DNA of 8,130 nucleotides from CAYQQU01 sp964419545 (GTDB taxonomy: Bacteria; Bacteroidota; Bacteroidia; Chitinophagales; Saprospiraceae), in the NCBI GenBank assembly GCA_964419545.1, contig CAYQQU010000130.1:1-8130 (forward strand), given 5' to 3'. This document shows positions 5,383 through 8,130 of this stretch, piece after piece (position 1 is the stretch's first letter; every line of letters begins with the position of its first letter). The translations under genes and the position numbers were made by a program. The notes beneath the pieces are model-generated. The model ran no database searches, was not told where the DNA came from, and saw nothing but the letters and a program-made list of their open reading frames with translations.

Positions 5383-5788
5383 ACCGCAGCCGATCGACTA
5401 CGGCGCCGACGCCTGTGCATATTGCCGGATGACGATCGTCGACCAACAACACGGCGCTGAGGTCGTCACCCAAAAAGGGCGGGTGTACAAATTCGACGCC
5501 ATCGAATGCATGGTGAATTACGTCGATGAAAATGCCGATACCGATTTCGCCTATCTGCTGGTCAACACCTTCGATGAACCGGGAGACCTGGTTGACGCCG
5601 CCAAAGCGCACTACCTGATCAGCGAAGCGATACCGAGCCCGATGGGCGCTTTCCTGTCGGCATTTACGACCCAACAAAAGGCGGTCGCCATGGCCGAAGA
5701 GCGGGGGGGCGAGACTTACGACTGGCCGGCCTTACAACGGCATTTTGAAGCAAGCGGACGGATGCGCTCCGGCGGTCAGCCGCAATAA
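5312..5788 (+). CDS. nosL: NosL copper-chaperone lipoprotein
   Basis: A 158-residue protein with a short lipoprotein signal (hydrophobic residues 8-17, LTWAC with Cys21) and the NosL metal motif C34-AY-C37-R-M39. The conserved stretch VYKFDAIECMVNY follows at about residues 61-73. NosL binds Cu(I) at the CxxCxM site and delivers it to NosD/NosZ for CuZ assembly. ATG at 5312 lies 71 bases inside nosB in another reading frame, so the whole signal peptide is encoded within the nosB tail. No later in-frame start would keep a signal peptide. An AAGG about 8 bases before the ATG could be a ribosome site. The -3 residue of the lipobox is Thr, a little unusual, but the cysteine is correctly placed. 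It is followed by nosD after 10 bases. Confidence 0.95.
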   Translation: MGNRTSPVAGSLLIALLTWACSPEPQPIDYGADACAYCRMTIVDQQHGAEVVTQKGRVYKFDAIECMVNYVDENADTDFAYLLVNTFDEPGDLVDAAKAHYLISEAIPSPMGAFLSAFTTQQKAVAMAEERGGETYDWPALQRHFEASGRMRSGGQPQ

Positions 5789-5798
5789 CCGGATCGAT

Positions 5799-7046
5799 AT
5801 GACTTACTGGAAAAACACCTGGCTGGTTTTGGCGTTCCTGGCGATCGCTTGCCCGGTCGACGCCCGGAGCTGGACCGTCTGCACCATCTGCCCCCTTACT
5901 TCCCTGGCGGCGGCGGTCAGTCAGGCGGCCCCGGGCGACCGCATCCTGGTGCAGCCGGGCGAGTACCGGGAAAGCCAGATCATCGTAGATAAACCCCTGA
6001 CGATCATCGGGGAAGACTTCCCGGTTTTCGACGCCCGGAACGAAGAAGGGCGGGAGATCCTGATCATCGCCGCCGATAGCGTGCACGTGGAGGGGCTGAC
6101 TTTCCGCAACGTCGCCAAAAGTTACCTCAACGACCTGGCCGCCCTTCGCGTGCGCCGCAGCCGCCATTTTATCATTCGCAACAACCGGCTCGACGACGCC
6201 TTTTTCGGGATCTACCTCGAAAAGGCGGCCGACGGCCTGGTGGAAAACAACGAGATCACCGGCTACGCAGTGGATGAAGCCTCTTCCGGCAACGCCATCC
6301 ACGCCTGGCACTGCAACCGCATCCGGGTGGCGGGCAACCGGGTGAGCGGGCACCGCGACGGCATCTATTTCGAGTTCGTCAACAATAGCACCATCGAAGA
6401 TAACCACAGCGAGGGCAACGTGCGGTACGGCCTTCATTTTATGTTTTCCAACGACGACCGCTATACCCGCAACACCTTCCGGGAAAACGGCGCCGGCGTG
6501 GCGGTCATGTTCTCGAAGCGCATCGACATGGTCGGCAACCGCTTCGAAAAAAACTGGGGCCGTTCGGCTTACGGCCTGTTGCTCAAAGAGATCTCCGGCG
6601 CCGAGATCCGCGACAATCGCTTCCGGCGCAATACCATCGGGATCAACGTCGAGGGCTCCTCCCGCATCACCTATCAGCACAACCGCTTCGAAGACAACGG
6701 CTGGGCCGTACGCATCACCGGCAGCTGCCTCGCCAACCAGTTTACGAAAAATAACTTCGTGAGGAATTCGCTGGACCTCGTCCTGAACGGCAACCCCAAC
6801 GACAACACCTTCGACGGCAACTACTGGAGCGAATACAGCGGCTACGACCTCGATCGCGACGGTGTGGGCGATGTGCCGCACCGCCCCATCAAGCTGTTCT
6901 CTTACGTCCTGTCGCGCGCGCCCGAAGCGATCGTACTGCTGCGAAGCTTCTTCGTCGACCTCATCAATTTCTCCGAAAAGGTCAGTCCGGTCTTTATCCC
7001 CGATGACGTATTCGATAATCAACCCGCAATGCAACCCATACCATGA
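5799..7046 (+). CDS. nosD: NosD periplasmic beta-helix maturation protein
   Basis: A 415-residue protein needed for CuZ cluster maturation, working with NosF and NosY in the cell envelope. It has a Sec signal (residues 5-22, probable cut after VDA), then CTICPLTSLAAAV and APGDRILVQPGEY, the usual start of the CASH/NosD right-handed beta-helix. Many N-x-N-R/I-x-x-N turns follow (about residues 95-340), including IRNNRL, VENNEI, IEDNHS, IRDNRF and NQFTKNNF. The C-terminal signature GNYWSEYSGYDLDRDGVGD starts near residue 340, and the tail FVDLINFSEKVSPVF is characteristic. A cysteine in the signal (C18) makes lipid anchoring possible, though the lipobox is poor. ATG at 5799 gives the signal at the N-terminus; an in-frame start at 5745 inside nosL would add 18 polar residues. 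The stop overlaps the nosF start as ATGA. Confidence 0.96.
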   Translation: MTYWKNTWLVLAFLAIACPVDARSWTVCTICPLTSLAAAVSQAAPGDRILVQPGEYRESQIIVDKPLTIIGEDFPVFDARNEEGREILIIAADSVHVEGLTFRNVAKSYLNDLAALRVRRSRHFIIRNNRLDDAFFGIYLEKAADGLVENNEITGYAVDEASSGNAIHAWHCNRIRVAGNRVSGHRDGIYFEFVNNSTIEDNHSEGNVRYGLHFMFSNDDRYTRNTFRENGAGVAVMFSKRIDMVGNRFEKNWGRSAYGLLLKEISGAEIRDNRFRRNTIGINVEGSSRITYQHNRFEDNGWAVRITGSCLANQFTKNNFVRNSLDLVLNGNPNDNTFDGNYWSEYSGYDLDRDGVGDVPHRPIKLFSYVLSRAPEAIVLLRSFFVDLINFSEKVSPVFIPDDVFDNQPAMQPIP

Positions 7047-7840
7047 TCACCATCGCACAACTGAAAAAAAGGTACGACAAGCTGGAAGTTCTCACGGGCA
7101 TCGACCTCTCCTTCGACCAGCCGGGGCGCATCAGCGCCATCCTCGGCCCCAACGGCTCCGGCAAAACGACCCTCATCAAATGTATCCTCGGCATGGTGCT
7201 GCCCACCGGAGGGGAGATCTGCTTCGACGGCCGGCCCGTGGCCCGCAACTGGGCCTACCGCTCCCGGATCGGATACCTGCCGCAGATCGCCCGCTTTCCG
7301 GAAAACCTGCGGGTGCGCGAAGTGCTGGCGCTCATCCAGGACATTCAGGGCCCGCAGCAACGCGCCGACCAGCTGATCGACCGCTTCGAACTCCGGCCTC
7401 ACCTCGACAAGCGCTTCGGAGCGCTCTCCGGCGGAACAAAGCAAAAGGTGAACCTGACCTTGGCGTTTATGTACGACAAGCCCGTACTGATGCTCGACGA
7501 ACCGACTTCCGGGCTCGATCCCGTGGCCTTGCTCCAGTTCAAAGAGCTGGTGCGCGAAGCCAAGGCCCAGGGCAAGATCATTTTGCTGACCACGCATATC
7601 ATGAGCCTGGTCGATGACCTGGCCGACGAAATTATCTTTCTGCTCGACGGCCGGGTGCGCTTCCAGGGGTCGGCGGCCCAATTTAAAGCAGAGACCGGTG
7701 AAGAAGACCTCGAACGGGCCATCGCCGGACTGCTGGGGGCCGAACTGCCTCCGAAGCCCGGAACGGACAATTCGGTGCATTTCCTTTCGCCGCCTTTGGC
7801 CCAAAAATTGACCAACCATGTTCAAAGTATTAAAATATAG
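7043..7840 (+). CDS. nosF: NosF ABC-type ATPase
   Basis: A 265-residue cytoplasmic ABC ATPase that powers the NosDFY complex for CuZ maturation. All motifs are intact: Walker A GPNGSGKTT (35-43), Q-loop Gln81 (YLPQ), signature LSGGT (128-132), Walker B VLMLDEP (148-154), D-loop SGLD (156-159) and switch His185 (TTH). The last 60 or so residues form the C-terminal extension typical of this subfamily. It is translated from an ATGA overlap with nosD and overlaps nosY by 23 bases, so expression is probably coupled. No Shine-Dalgarno is seen before the ATG. Confidence 0.97.
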   Translation: MITIAQLKKRYDKLEVLTGIDLSFDQPGRISAILGPNGSGKTTLIKCILGMVLPTGGEICFDGRPVARNWAYRSRIGYLPQIARFPENLRVREVLALIQDIQGPQQRADQLIDRFELRPHLDKRFGALSGGTKQKVNLTLAFMYDKPVLMLDEPTSGLDPVALLQFKELVREAKAQGKIILLTTHIMSLVDDLADEIIFLLDGRVRFQGSAAQFKAETGEEDLERAIAGLLGAELPPKPGTDNSVHFLSPPLAQKLTNHVQSIKI

Positions 7841-8130
7841 CTTTTTTGACCTCATTCGCAGCCGGTGGAGCTACCTCTATCTGGCGTTCTTCCTCATCCT
7901 TTCCGCCTCTTTGCTGGCGCTGAGCGGCGATGTGTCGAAGGTGATCATCAGCCTGATGAACGTCATGCTCATTTTGTGCCCCCTGATCGCGGTGATGTTC
8001 GGCATCATGTATTTTTACAATTCCCGGGAGTTCACCGAATTGCTGCTCGCCCAGCCCCTTCCCCGCTTGTCCATCTTCTGGGGGCAATACCTGGGGCTGG
8101 CGTTGTCGCTGGTGATCAGCCTGTTGCTAG
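7818..8130 (+). CDS. nosY: NosY ABC permease, 5' part only
   Basis: An open frame starting at ATG 7818 runs off the window after 104 codons. It begins MFKVLKYSFFDLIRSRW, has helices at about residues 20-37, 41-67 and 87-104, and contains YNSREFTELLLAQPLPR (67-83), the typical cytoplasmic coupling segment of NosY permeases. NosY is the membrane partner of NosF in the NosDFY complex. The start lies 23 bases inside nosF in another frame. The gene is cut by the window end and nothing here suggests it is broken. Confidence 0.93.
   Translation, partial: MFKVLKYSFFDLIRSRWSYLYLAFFLILSASLLALSGDVSKVIISLMNVMLILCPLIAVMFGIMYFYNSREFTELLLAQPLPRLSIFWGQYLGLALSLVISLLL

Noticed and set aside
5664..7034. A 456-codon minus-strand frame opposite nosD
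   Set aside because: Low-complexity V/A/D/G composition typical of an antisense shadow; the plus strand carries clear nosD motifs.
7019..7855. A 278-codon minus-strand frame opposite nosF
   Set aside because: Antisense shadow of an intact ABC ATPase; no recognisable domain.
1..8130. CRISPR arrays, tRNA/rRNA genes, transposases or phage genes
   Set aside because: No regularly spaced repeats, RNA-gene-like stretches or mobile-element proteins were seen in either strand.

Overview
This window carries a clade II (Sec-type) nitrous oxide reductase gene cluster from a member of the Bacteroidota, probably a GC-rich lineage such as the Saprospiria. That placement rests on five observations: a NosZ with DDTHH and CTDFC motifs; lipoprotein signals on NosZ, NosL and a cytochrome c; Bacteroidota-style promoter spacing (TTG-N20-TAAATTTG) upstream of the regulator; few Shine-Dalgarno sequences; and GC-rich genes beside very AT-rich intergenic DNA. 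It is an inference from these motifs and not from a database match.

Layout. Positions 7-41 form a rho-independent terminator for a convergent gene to the left. Positions 32-2234 hold a three-gene minus-strand unit. In transcription order it encodes an Rrf2-family regulator with Fe-S-type cysteines (2234 to 1809), a lipid-anchored monohaem cytochrome c (1764 to 1303), and a membrane protein with about 12 helices and several intramembrane histidines (1255 to 32), which I cannot name. Positions 2235-2678 are a divergent, AT-rich regulatory region with a strong promoter and overlapping inverted repeat for the regulator, a cluster of palindromes, and an FNR/NnrR-like site placed to activate nosZ. 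Positions 2679-8130 hold the plus-strand nos operon: nosZ, a nosB-like membrane gene, nosL, nosD, nosF and the 5' part of nosY, which runs off the window. From nosB onward the genes are tightly packed, with overlaps of 71, 4 and 23 bp; the nosL-nosD gap is 10 bp.

How the genes fit together. NosZ reduces N2O to N2 on the periplasmic side of the cell envelope. NosL carries Cu(I), and NosD/F/Y form the ABC-type complex that matures the CuZ centre. The NosB-like protein is a clade II accessory of unknown role. The divergent cytochrome c lipoprotein is a plausible electron donor, and the Rrf2 protein a plausible NO or redox sensor.

The least understood part is the divergent rrf2 / cytochrome c / histidine-rich membrane protein unit, followed by the regulatory architecture between it and nosZ.
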